Shown here: in pieces, positions 43,420 through 55,077 of the stretch
Position numbering within the stretch: position 1 is the first letter of the stretch
How the letters are laid out: each line of letters begins with the position of its first letter
Source: Carya illinoinensis
Taxonomy: Eukaryota > Streptophyta > Magnoliopsida > Fagales > Juglandaceae
DNA: 64,000 nt
Assembly (NCBI RefSeq): GCF_018687715.1
Contig: NC_056752.1
Location: 39,716,501-39,780,500, forward strand
Direction of reading: 5' to 3'
The notes under the pieces: generated by a model
What the model saw: only the letters and a program-made list of their open reading frames with translations
Told to the model about the DNA's origin: nothing
The model's database searches: none
Made by a program: the position numbers and the translations under genes

Positions 43420-45066
43420 ATGCCGCCAAAAAGACAAAGAAGAAATGTGCCTCCTCCACCGAGTCCAAGTCCTGAGCCCATTGAGGACTCCTCACCTGAG
43501 GAGTCCATTCCCGAAGATGAAGTTAACATTACAGAGAACGATGCACAGTCGACACCTACCAGTAAGAAATGTTTACGTTAATACTATATATAATTAATAC
43601 TTTTGTTTCAATAAATAATATATATAACCTTAAAAATTATACTATCATCTATTAGTTGATGCATCTGCTTGTCGCGGTCGTGGCTATACACGTGGATTCT
43701 CACTTGAGAAAAATTGAAGGCATGGTAAACTAAAAATCACAATTCCTGATAATTCCACTAGAGGAGTAAATAATAGTGCAGCAGCACTTTCCTCCTATAT
43801 TGGCACAGTAGTTCGAGTTTACGCTCCATTTTATGTGCGCTCCTGGAGAGATGTGCCGAATGAGATTAAGGAACACATTTGGAGTCGTGTGCTGGTGAGT
43901 TTACTTATTATATCATTTTTTCACCTAGATTAGTTTATCATATTTTTAATGTAATTAATTTATAATTAGAATGAATTTGACCTCGACTTTGGTCGTAGCG
44001 AGGATTTGAGAAATGTGAATGAGTTAATGGCTACACTATTTCGACGTCACAAGGGACGATGTCACGACCACTTCAAGAAGTTTGAGATGTTTGAAGAGGC
44101 TGCACAGTGCCCTTTCTAGCAGATGAAATTAGACGACTGGATAAAGTGTTGTGATCTTTTTGCCTCTCCAGAATATCAGGTATTCTAGATTTATTTCCTA
44201 TAATTATTTACATTTATATTTGTTGTCTATATTATATGTATATACATATATTACAATTAACGGTGGAAATTATTTTTGTAGCACTTAAGTTATACAAATG
44301 CAAATAATAGATCTGCTCTGACTATTCACTATCGTGCTGGTTTAAGATCATTCCATCGTCTTGCTGAAAAAATGGTAATTAATAAACGCAATAATTAATA
44401 TTTTTTCTTATTATTCTTTTATATAAGTCCTAACCCTGTCTTTTTCAAATTGCTAATGTCGTTTTCTTAGAAACGTGATGATCCTGAAAACTTTTTCCTC
44501 GTTCATGTCTATGCTGCTGCTCACACTAATGAGCATAGTGAGTGGATGGATCCTGCAACTGCAATTAATTATGTAAGCGGTGTTCATTTTGTTAAATAAA
44601 TTTTGTAACATGTGATTAAATTATTTTTTATTTGTATTTCTTTTAATATGTTACTTATTGTGTATTTTGATCTTTCAAACTTCAGGGAAAAATGATGGAG
44701 ATGCAGTCAGCTTCTGGGGAATCCTCTCTTAGTGACTTAGACATTTTTACACAGGTGCTTGGGCCCAACTCTAGTATGGCAAGAGGTTTGGGACGATCTT
44801 TCAAGCATTCTAGTTCATCTTCCTCAACCTCATCGACATCTCAAATTAATAATCTTACCAAAGATTTAGAAGCTGGACGACGCGAGAATGAGTATATGAG
44901 GTCTAGACAACAAGAGTTGGAGTCCCTCTTAGAGCGACAGTCTCATTTAGAGACGTGTTTGCAGGACCAACAAAGAGACCAGGAGGAAAGAATACGTAGT
45001 GAGGTCCAAGAGCAAGTGCAGCGAGAGATGATGTTGCAAATAGAGCGTGTTATGTCATTGCAATAG
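43420..45066 (+). pseudogene. CACTA second gene, Transposase_24 (TNPA/Ptta-like), six exons
   Basis: The start is the ATG at 43420 (MPPKRQRR). Exons predicted from GT-AG borders are 43420-43561, 43656-43894, 43970-44179, 44282-44374, 44471-44572 and 44686-45066. The product has the En/Spm family blocks WRDVPNEIKEHIW, HYRAGLRSFHR and a WMDPAT segment. It ends in a Gln/Glu/Arg-rich coiled coil. Proteins of this class bind subterminal repeats and assist transposition. A TGA in exon 2 (KN*RHG, about 43717) and a TAG in exon 3 (about 44118) make it a pseudogene. It sits downstream of the TNP2 gene in the same orientation, the usual CACTA layout. Confidence 0.78.
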
Positions 45067-45228
45067 AATCGTGCTGGGCGAGGAAAGAAAAAGAAATGAA
45101 TTTTATTTGTGTATTACGTTTTTAATATCTAATTTGAAAATAGTTTCAAACAATGTTGGTTGTGAAATATTGAATGTAATATGAAACAATTGGTATGTTT
45201 ATTAAGTGGATGAGTTTAGCATTTCTGA

Positions 45229-45892
45229 TATGTACGTTCGAATGTAAATAAAATATGTTTCAACAGTATTACACATTTGAAAATACGTTTGAATGTAACC
45301 ATACAAAATTGTAACAAAACGTTCAAACGTTTTTACCCCAAATTAACAAAACGTTCGAATGTCAAAAAAATTTAACGTTCCAAACATCCGAACGTACACT
45401 TTGCGTTCGAACTCTACTCTCTTAACATTCAAATTAGCGTCCGAACGTTAGGATACAAACATTTGGACATTATTTCGTTTACGTTGGATTGTAGATTCGA
45501 ACATAACGTTCGCACGTATAAATGCTCAAACGTTTATCCAAGACGTCCGAACTATAATCAACAAGCATTACCTTTTCTCGTTCGGATGTCAGTTCGTTCA
45601 TTTTATGTTCGAACGTAATATTTTAAGTTCGAACGTAAGTTTCTGTGACAGATTCTAACCGTCACAAAAAATAATACGTTTGAACGTTATTTCAAATGGC
45701 ACATCCCCAACCGTCACTAAAAATTATTTTAGTGACGCTTGTACAGTAAACTGTCACCAAATGTAATCCGTGTCGCACATCACGTGACAGTGGTGGTGAC
45801 GGTTTCTGACCGTCACCAAATGTATTTCGTGACATTTTTTCCATTTCTTGTGACAGTTTCATCTGTCACTAAAACCTATTTTTGTTGTAGTG
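45229..45892 (+). repeat. right subterminal repeats and CACTA terminus
   Basis: Copies of ACGTTCGAA-type palindromes occur at 45229-45700. They are followed by a GTGACGGTT/CTGTCAC-rich stretch (45710-45870) and the terminus ending TTTTTGTTGTAGTG at 45892. The GTGACAGTTTCATCTGTCAC segment is itself an inverted repeat next to the terminus. Confidence 0.82.
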
Positions 45893-46494
45893 TAATGTTA
45901 AGTTTTGTGCATATATTTGTCAATGAATGCCAAAAGAAAAGGACCAGAGAATCGTCTAAAGCAAGCCGCAGCTAGCTAGCGTCCGTCGATAACTTATACA
46001 TCATTATATAATTTGTTCAGATCGTGTGATCATAAAATCTGTGTCATGTTACCTATTTTTCATTTGATAGTATCAAGTTTTGATAATTGGCTGCAATAAT
46101 TTTTTAAAAGTTCTGAAGGAGTATATTACAAAATAAATATCATGTTCATTAGAGGATAATATCTACCTAATTTTCATTCGATAGAATTCGGTTTGATTTT
46201 TGTGATTTATGCAGGGCCAGATGTTGAAACCCAAAGTTGAATGGCCAATGCCCAGACCTACGAGGACGTACGTATATCCGACGTCTGCCCCACCCCCCTC
46301 TTTGTTTTAGTATCGGTTGATCAAAAGTAAAAAGGAAAATAATAAAAGAGAGAAATTTTTTTTTTCAAAAAAATTACTTTTTTGGTATAAGTTTGGATCA
46401 TGATTCTTTCAAAAATTATATAATCCAGAAAGAAAAAGAATTAGATTACGTGAATTATAAGATTACTAATCTTGTCATGAAAGTATATATCTAG
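45893..46494. other. unassigned sequence right of the CACTA terminus
   Basis: About 600 bp of AT-rich DNA holds no ORF beyond short spurious ones and no repeat I recognise. A pyrimidine-rich stretch and an A-rich run occur at 46280-46380. Confidence 0.5.
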
Positions 46495-48235
46495 GCCAAC
46501 TAGCACTTGTTGGAAGATTTCGCTCAAAGTCTTTCAGGGGCATTCTAGAAAAGGTGGGGGACAAGATTAGTAATTGGAAGTTGAAGTTCTTTTCACAAGC
46601 TGGAAAGGAAGTTTTGCGTAGGCCTACTAGCTAGCACTTGTTGGAATATTTCACTCAAAGTCTTACAGGGCACTCTAGATAAGGTGAGAAATAAGATTAA
46701 AAGATGAAGTTCTTTTCACAAGCTGGAAAGGAAGTTTGCTTAAATCAATTATACAAACTCTTCCAAGGTTACTAGTGGGGCTATAAAGAAAATTAAAGAA
46801 AGATTTATTGGGTCAAATGGGATCAATTGGGAAAGGCAAAATCAATAGGAGGTCTAGGATTTAGAAATCTTGAAAATTTTAACATTATAACGTTGGCAAA
46901 GCAAAATTGGAGACTGTTGCAGACCCTAAACTCACTAGCATCAACGAGTGCTTAAGCTTAAATACTTACCAAAGGTTGGCTTTTTTCAAGCAAAATCAAG
47001 CAGATACCCATTTTATGTTTGGGAGAGTTTGTTGACAGCAACATCCCTTCTTTAGGAGGGCATTGGATACACAAGTGGATCCCTCAATCAACATCTTTCG
47101 GACGTCAAAGTGCAGCTAGGATACTAGATAAAGATGATAAATTAGATGCCCTCATTGATATAGACACAAAACAATGGAATCTTAGCCTACTTAAGGAAGT
47201 GTTCTCGAGAGTTTAAGCTGAAATTATTAGTAAAATTCCCATAGGTTACTGTAATAGACATGACAAACAAATATGGAGATACACTGTTAATAGATTAGAT
47301 TTAGTAAGGAGTGCCTACCACCTTTAAGGATAATTAAAAGAAAGACTACAAGGACAACAATCCAGCAGCAACACAGAAAGAAAGCTGAACTAAGACATGG
47401 AAGCTGGCGGTTCCAAATGCAAGCAAGATTTTCTTATGAAGAGCTTGCCTTAATACACTTTCCACCAAGTTAAATTTAATGCACTTTCCATCAAGTTAAA
47501 TTTGTTCCAGAAGAAGGTAGTTGATAATCCAAATTGCCCTTTTTGCTTACATGAGCTAGAATCAGCGGAGCATGCTTTATGGGAATGTATTTAAACTAGA
47601 GACATTTGGGGCCAATATTTAAGAAAGTTTTAGAAGAGCATGATAATGAATCAGACCTAGCTAGCTCTTGCAAGATCTAAAAGAGCTGGATCAAAAGGTT
47701 ACAAACAAGGCTAGAACATCCATAGAACAAAATGATTGTTGGGATACTCCTACAAAAGATGTCTTTAAAATCAATTGGGATGCTACAATTGACAAAGTTC
47801 ACTACAAGGTAGGGGTTGGGGTCATAGTGTGTGATTGGGAGGGTAATGTTATGGCCACACTGAGAATCAAAATAAACTTGTTCCGAAAACCTTTCTTAGC
47901 AAGACTTATGCAGCTCTACAAGCCACTATTTTACTAATTTGGGGTTGAGGAATGTTGTTCTAGAGGGAGAAGTTCTCAAAGTTGTCAAGGCCATCCAAGG
48001 TTCTAAAGCCTACTGAAACAACATAGGAATGCTCTTCTCAAGTATAAGACTAATGCTCACCAAATTTGATCAATCGTTTGTGAAACACATCAAGAGGAAT
48101 ACAAATGTAGTTGTTCATGTTTTAGGAAAAAAAAGCTCAAGAATTAATGATATGTTTATTGATTTGGAGGAAATTCATCATTGTATTCGATCTTTGTTAT
48201 GGAAGTTGCCAACTGGGCTCTTTCTTCAGATATGA
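46495..48235 (+). pseudogene. decayed LINE reverse transcriptase/RNase H fragment
   Basis: Translations on the plus strand give LINE thumb-region signatures (NWKLKFFSQAGKEVL near 46560-46610, IIQTLPRL near 46745). Much further on there is a plant-type RNase H (FKINWDATIDKVHYK near 47767; SFVKHIKRNTNVVVHVLGKK near 48080). Every domain is shattered by stops and frameshifts. Bases 46495-46620 are repeated at 46621-46740 with a few differences, an internal tandem duplication. It is unrelated in detail to the LINE at 30253-36068. Confidence 0.7.
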
Positions 48236-48333
48236 ATCTCAATCACACACACTACCCATAATGTGCGATTCACATTTCTCACGATCGCATGCAGAGTAGC
48301 AATGGTGGTTTCTCTGTGCCTTTTGACTCCATT

Positions 48334-51300
48334 TGTGACGCCCCCAAATCCCTATGCACGGACACGGGGAAATCGAGACATCCAGATGATGACATCACGG
48401 ATCACCACCCAATCTACGAGTGCCAAGTGTGTGTGTATAAGCAACAAATGTGCATGAAGAAACACGCACGGATAGCAAAGTCATAACTAAGTACCAGAAT
48501 TTTTCTTAGTTTAATACAAGCTGTTCAAAACATACATAATAAAATATTACAAAACACAAATATTGTTCAAACCAACAACAAGCTTAAACTTCAACTCAAT
48601 ACTCCGGCGGAGCCGCATCCTCAGGCTCAGCCTCCTCCTCTTCCTCGAACTCTGTACCAAAATCTATGGTACCAAAAAATGGTATCGCAGGTAAGTAAAA
48701 TCCAAACACCACTAGATAGAAACATATAAAACTCAAACAATATGCATGAAAGAAAAGCCAATGCACATGTCCCATAAAACTATATTTTTTCCACGCACAC
48801 CAAAAACCCATTTGGCCCAAAAATATATCGTTTAAAACCAAGCCTCTCCATTATCCCAGATAATGGCCCAAACCACCATTTTTCCCAGAAAATGGATCAC
48901 AAAGCCTCAAACCAAACCTCACCATTTTTCCAGAAAATGGCCCGTAACCAAAACCATAAAAACGATCCAATTATGCATGCACCATGATCTCCCCTAAGGA
49001 TCATCCGCACACTCTGGCTCTGTGCCACACCGCAGGTAACGTCTACACGTGACACTTAAACGAGAGATGCCCAGAACTCGTGCCCAGCGCGTCCCTAGCC
49101 AGGCCATCCTCTAGTCCCCGCCACTCTAGGGACCACAGAGTCGACACGACAACATTACCGTATCGTGCGATCCGGTCGTCACCCTGCGACAACCCAGGGG
49201 ATGTCACTCAGTATTATCCACTCCCGAGTGACCAGAGGAGCTCCACTGAGATAATAATCCATCCCAGCTTGGGCTCGTGAGACACACGCACCCGAAATCC
49301 ATTTTCGCCAACAAAACACGATTTTCTCAATTAAAATAAAATGCGCATGAATGCAATATATAAATGCAACCTCAAGGTATAAAACAACCAACCAATCCAA
49401 ATCAACACATCAAGCAACTCCGTCCTCAATCCATCCGACCCCCGAACTCCTCAGATTCAGTCCGGAATCAACCAACCAATAGCAAATATTTATTGTAAGA
49501 GCAAAATATATTTAAATCTAAAAGTAGAATTTGAAAAATACTTATAGCACTAGACGGTATTTTTTGTAAGCTCGCGGCGTTGCAAACGACAGAGGAAAAA
49601 CAACATAACAGTGTAATTTACACTGTTGCCGTGGGTAATAAATTACCCACTTTCGACCGGGGACAAACCAAGACCCGAAATTGATAGGAAACGGTTTAGG
49701 GATGTTTATGAAGCTAGTGGAGATGAGCTTTGGCCCTGGGTGGCGGTGGAAATGGCGGTGGAAGGCCAAAAATGGGCTGAACGGAGTTGAGCTCGTGGGA
49801 GCTGCTCCGGCAACGAGTCGGGGCCGAAATTAGGTGGGTTAGGCCGACAAGAGGTAGAGGAAGAAGCTGTGAAGAGATGGTGGCCAGAGGTGGTGCGACG
49901 GTGCCGGAATCGGTGAAAATCTATGCGGAAAGAAATGGCTCTAGGTGGCTAACGGCTGGCCAGATGGAGCTGGAATTAGGTGGAGGTGATCACCGGCCAG
50001 AGGGGGAGATTTTGGTGGGGGTGGTGCTGGCCACATCACAGGTGAGCAGCGAGTCTGGGCGGTGAAGGCTAACGGCGACGGGAAGAGGGAAGGAGGGGGT
50101 TCGGGTGATGACTTGCAAAAATTTTGTATTGCAGATTTTACAAGTTCGCTCGAGCGGAGGCTTTTGGCCGCTCGAACGAATTCAGGCAGATTCAAACGTT
50201 CGATTGCCACTCGACAGGGAGCTCAAGCGGGTTGCTGAAAAACCAAGATCGCTCGAGCGGAGACATTGGCCGCTCGAGCGAAATCAGGCAGAGTCGAACG
50301 CTCGATGTACACTTGATAGGACGCTCAAGCGAAATCAGGCAGAGTCGAACGCTCGACGTACGTTCGACACCCCGCTCGAGCGAACATCGTATTTTGACAG
50401 ATCTAGGGTCTTCCGCCGTCAGACGATATAAAATGGATTTTTCACTCTATGGCCGTACATTTTGACTGGAGAACACCTTTTGGGACTAAAAAAGACAGCT
50501 AGAGGGATTCAATTCATTTGTTTTTGGAGAGGGAATTCCAATTATTGCACGTACGTTGGAATCATACACGAGCATAGACGGGAGAAAAGCATTGAATCGT
50601 TTCCTTGGCTGCTCGATAGTGAGCTCGAGGAGTATTTTTCAACATTTATTTTCTTCCAATCTTCTCAGAACAATTATGGTGAATTCATTTATGTTAAATT
50701 TCATTTCTAGCATGAGCTAAATTTTATTCATTTTAGGAAAACAATGTAACCTATTTCTGAACTATGCTTGATTGTCTATGCTAATTTAAGGCAATTCTCT
50801 ATTTGTTTATCTGATTTATTCTGAGTTTATTGCTTCTAATTAACTGGCCATTGATTAGATGATATTTAATCTTGTGATTTGCTATCGAAAGAGGGAATCA
50901 TAGGGTAGATCTTGAATATTTCAGCATAGGTAAGTATAGAGATCAAAAGACTTGTATGAACCTATGTAGTAATTAAATCATTGGTTTTATTGCTTTCTTG
51001 CTTTATTAATTTGCATATTCTTGTATGAATTGATGAACGAGAATAATTTCCAATTGACTATCGAAAGAGGTTGTTGGATGGATTAGAGATTTGCTAATGA
51101 ACAAAAAGAATTAAATTAAGTTAGCTGGATGAGAAAAGCATAGTGAAGAATTAAGTGAAATCGATTTCCTAGAATTTTTCTTTCCCATTAATTTGATTTT
51201 CGAACGTCAGTTTTATTTCATTTGCGTATTACTCTCTGAGTTGATCTTAGTTTAATTGGCAGCTACAAAAATCTTAGTGATTCCTCTAGATAAAATTGAG

Positions 51301-51742
51301 ATTAGTATAATTTTGGTATTTGGCAAAAGTAAGGTACCAATCCCTGAGGACGATACTCTTCTTATTACTTTATTATAAAACTACGATACTGTGCACTTGT
51401 AGTTTTGCACCGATCATCGGGCGTGCAGGGAGAGAGAAGAAGAAAGAAGAAGAAGGAAAAAGAAAAAGAAGGAAAAAGAAAAAGAAAAGGAAAGAGAAAA
51501 AGAAAAAGGGAAAAAGAAAAGATGAGGGAAAGAAATGAGCTCCAGTCCTCACTTCCGGAATCCAAAAACTGATCCGCCGAAAATGATTTTAAACAGATAA
51601 AACGACTAAAATAAATTAAACACAACATCAAATAAATTAAAAACCAATTTAAAATACAATAATTTAAAATAAATAAACCAATATATTAATTAAATTAAAA
51701 ACACACATTCAGTGAAAATACACGTAAAAACGGGTCATCACA
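48334..51742 (-). repeat. solo LTR of the chromovirus family, TSD CCATT, carrying a nested solo LTR
   Basis: This inverted LTR runs from TGTGACGCCCCC to CGGGTCATCACA and is flanked by CCATT at 48329-48333 and 51743-51747. It is more diverged than the copy B LTRs; the donor-like site reads AATACTTATAGCAC here, so that GT is lost. It is interrupted at 50106-51416 by another family's solo LTR. Without that insert it would be about 2.1 kb, the normal LTR length. Confidence 0.92.
50106..51416 (+). repeat. nested solo LTR, TSD TCGGG, with CGCTCGAGCG palindromes
   Basis: The 1311-bp segment begins TGATGACTTGCAAAAATT and ends TTTTGCACCGATCA, with TCGGG at 50101-50105 and 51417-51421. Near its end it has GGTACCAATCCCTGAGGACG, a block seen at the 3' side of many plant gypsy (Athila/Tat-like) LTRs, which suggests plus orientation. 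Its first 300 bp contain repeated palindromes CGCTCGAGCG, CTCGAACG and AATCAGGCAGAGTCGAACG. Short frames here are not coding. Confidence 0.88.
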
Positions 51743-51747
51743 CCATT

Positions 51748-51822
51748 CCCTTCTCGATTCTCATTCCCTCTCAGCTTTTTCCATCTCTCTTTGCTATATA
51801 TACCACTGCTCGTTCATCTTCA

Positions 51823-51883
<61 letters not shown>

Positions 51884-52060
51884 GCATGCAGCCATTCACA
51901 CTTTAACTTCGATGACGCTCACACCGAGGCATTACGAATAAGAAAGACTACATTTTTAGGATTGAATGTTATGTTGGCATCTCAAACATGTAATTCTTTC
52001 AACTCTTTGTGCTCTCTCTCACACAAACATGCACACGCACCCTTTGACTTAAACTATTGA
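51748..52060. other. CT-rich unassigned region with TATA-like motif
   Basis: Sequence contiguous with 48240-48328 once the solo LTR is removed. It contains CTATATATACC (51796-51806), a (CT)n run of about 55 bp (51829-51883) and CT-rich text. This looks like a plant promoter with a CT-rich leader, but no credible downstream coding sequence follows. It may be a remnant promoter or an uncharacterised element. Confidence 0.3.
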
Positions 52061-52700
52061 AAAAGAACAAAGCTTTGCTGATTTCTACTTGGTATGGATT
52101 TTTGGAATTTAGGGCCTTGAAAATGGTTTTAACTTATGTGGAAGGGATGAAATTGCCTAGGCCCAATCCACCACCAGAGGCATCAGGAAGCATGTGGGAA
52201 AAAAGAGATGATGGGACAAAAGTTGAGAAAAGAAAGAGATGTCAAAAGAAAAGAAAGGAAGTGATGGGATTAAAAGAGGAAGAGACATGAAGCTTACTTT
52301 CTCACCAACCACTAACAGGGGTTTTAATAAAAAGGATCTGAGACCATATATAAGGGGGTCTACTGGGCAACCAGAAGTGAAAGCTTCTTCAATCTCCAAA
52401 TGAAAGCTTTAGTTTTAATTATTTTCTCAAGATAGCAAGGTTCACCAACCCATTTGTACCAAGAGCTATGAGAGACCCTGAGAGAATGTAAAATACACCA
52501 TTTGTAATGGATTTTCTCTCCAAAAAACTCGTGGATGTAAGCCCTATGCTGAACCATATAAATCTATGTATCTCATTCTCCATTTATATTTACTGTATTT
52601 ATTTTCTATTTACTAAAATGGACATACGTAAGGACACCGTATTGCTGCTTCGGACCACTGTCATGGGCTCCAAATGACCAAGACCCAAACCGTCATCTTG
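52061..52700 (+). other. possible copia-type LTR remnant
   Basis: The segment includes CCATATATAAGGGG (about 52347) and, further on, CTCGTGGATGTAAGCCCTAT with AACCATATAAATCTATGTA, text typical of the end of plant copia LTRs. I could not define both ends or a target duplication. The translated ORFs are low-complexity Lys/Glu and are not supported. Confidence 0.3.
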
Positions 52701-54355
52701 GGTCAAGAATGACTCTTTCTAGGTTAGGGCTATGCAAACTTTTGAAGCCTCCGATCTCGACCAACCTCTTCTCTGCCTCCACCTCCGCCTCCGATGGAGT
52801 CGGGGCTTTCAAAGTTTGGAGCGGAGTTCGGAGGTGCTCTGACTTTTTTTTTTAAAAAAAAAATCTAGATGTAAAACATCTGGATTAAAAAAATAAAATA
52901 ACTAAACGATGATGTTCCACTTAATGTGGAACGATGCCGTTTCTTCACATGGGGTCCAAAACGCAGGACCCCCTTCTAGTTCTTCCTTCTTGCCCTCACA
53001 CACTCCCTTTCCCTTTCTTCTAAATCATCTCTTTCCCTCTCTAATTCTCTGTTGCAAAATTGCTCCATTCCTGTTTGCTGTTGTCTTGCCATAGTCTGCG
53101 CCATTGCTATTTAGCCTTTGCAATGCCGTAAATTGTAAGTGTAGTCCGAGACACATGAGCCCTAAATCATAATTGTTTTTTCATGTTTACCTTCTTTTGA
53201 CTGTATAGAAAATAGAAGCATATCAAAGAGTGATAAGGTTTTTTTTTTATAAATGGATTATTTATGAGGCTTATAAGAATATATGAAACTTAATTTGCTA
53301 AGTTTAATAAGTTGTGGGGTGATGAGACCTTTTGTGGTGGGGTTAATTTATAGATGCGAGCTTTATTAGCGTTTGCTTATGTAGTGTAGTGAAAAACTAC
53401 TTTTTTTTTTATAAGTAATGCAGTGAAAAACTTATACTATACTACGGTGCAATGCAAAACTGCCAGAGTTGGTTTTAGCCTTTTCATTAGATTCATGTCG
53501 CAGAGGGTTGATGATCGAAGCACTCACTTTGCCTTGTGTTTGATTGATTATGTTGACACTAAATACTTCTCGCATGCTAGTTGTGGCCAATTATGCCATC
53601 TAGTGCCTCATCTTTGTCTTGGAACTTTGGATGTTTTTGGATGCTAATGTAGATTTTTCTTTATTTTCTTATTTTCTTGTCTGATGAAAATCAGGACAGC
53701 CAGTTTCGATATTCAACTAGCCATTTGTACAAACTAAGCAACTTGCTTTCTATATATATAGTTGAGGTACCGTACCTAATTTCTATATGCCATAGCATAT
53801 AATTCCTTGTTGCTAAAATTGTTGGCAATGGCACATGAAAAATGACAAGTATAACAAAATAGGATGCGCGGCCCTTTGGCTTTTACCATCCAAATTAAAT
53901 CAGATCACCCCCAGTTGGTCATGATCTAGAGTCCATTATGCTCTTTTATTTTCTGAGAAGAAACTTGTTGTAAACTGATAGTAAGTTGATCATTTTTTTT
54001 TATTGACTCAAACCTTTACTCTATATATCCACATCGATCTTACATTATCGAGCATGAAAAAATATTTTCATCATTAAACATTTGACTCAGATGAGCACAC
54101 TGCATGGAGCATTGGGGAGGATGTTGGAAGATATATTCCCCTTCTTCTATGCCCTCTTGGTTACTACCCTCAGCTTGCTCTTGTTGATCTAGTACTCCTT
54201 GCTTCACTATCTCTACATGCTTACCTAGTCGCTTCTTGATGTCTTCAACAAGTTTTGGTACTTCAAATGCTCCCCACTGTCACTTGTGAGGCTTCCATAT
54301 TGGGTTCCATAGTTAGAATCCCTAATTATTAGATAAATAAATTTTTTATTTTGAA

Positions 54356-54386
<31 letters not shown>

Positions 54387-55077
54387 CCATCCATAAAAAT
54401 CATATCAAACAATAACGTCCCCAAAATATCAAACTTCCATGTATGTTATTAGTGTCAGTAGGCAGTGGGTAATATTTGTCAACCCCAAATAGGTTATCAT
54501 CCAGATTCCTTCACCCCCTAATATTAATTTTTTAGCTTATGTTTCTATCCATCATATATAAGTACTTTTCACTAATCCTTCTTCATGATCATGAGACCAC
54601 ATCCTTCCCTCTATTCATTTAATTGTATGGCATTTAATATATGAAATATTTGAGGGCAGCAGAGGGTGTTGGGGGCAGCCTGGGGATGGAGGACTCGATA
54701 TGTGTGGTTTTTCCACACTAGTCTTTTTGAGGAACTTTAACTTTAGCACTTTAGACCTTTATGTCTCAGGCACTTCAACTTCAGCACAAATAATGGTCTC
54801 TTTAAGCAAAGTTTCTTGAGCTTTGCCTACTGCAACTAATGCATTTTGCCATTTTACCCATATAAGAACTACACTTTAATGTTGGCAGCTCCTAAAGCCA
54901 CCCTAAGCTCTGCACAATGTTTAAACCAATCCTTAAACATGATCTTTAAATTATTAAATATACACAGTGACAACTCAACTTCCTTTAGTATCTTTTTATC
55001 CATATATTAATATCAACATCACAAGTCTAACATCTTTGCTTCTATTTCATTTTTTCAACACAAAGAGGTTGATAGAT
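52701..55077. other. unassigned region with TA and CT-rich tracts
   Basis: This has several short unsupported frames, a TATATA run (54356-54382), and Ser/Pro-poor AT-rich text. The stretch AGCCTCCGATCTCGACC...CCGATGGAGTCGGGG (52743-52804) resembles CTCCGACTCCGC...GGAGTTG at the window's right edge (63952-63975), perhaps the two end regions of the hAT element that follows. The reverse strand at 54080-54300 encodes a short VEDIKKRLGKHVEIV-like helix I cannot assign. Confidence 0.35.

Larger units (their letters stand above)
26757..45892 (+). mobile_element. CACTA (En/Spm) DNA transposon with nested insertions, 5' end missing
   Basis: The 3' terminus is clear: ...CCTATTTTTGTTGTAGTG at 45892 is the inverse of CACTACAACAAAAATAGG. 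It is preceded by subterminal repeats (45229-45870). Two element genes lie inside, a TNP2-type transposase (36986-43317) and a Transposase_24-type second gene (43420-45066). The same palindromic ACGTTCGAACGT repeats occur at 26783-27045, so the left end is near 26757, but no CACTA terminus is visible. TA-rich DNA directly replaces it. Removing the solo LTRs (27294-29469, 40103-42760) and the LINE (30253-36068) leaves an element of about 8.5 kb. Confidence 0.8.

Noticed and set aside
52057..52290. 77-codon frame with Lys-rich tail
   Set aside because: Low-complexity AAAGAAAAG-type sequence in what looks like an LTR-like region; no homologue recognised and no supporting context.
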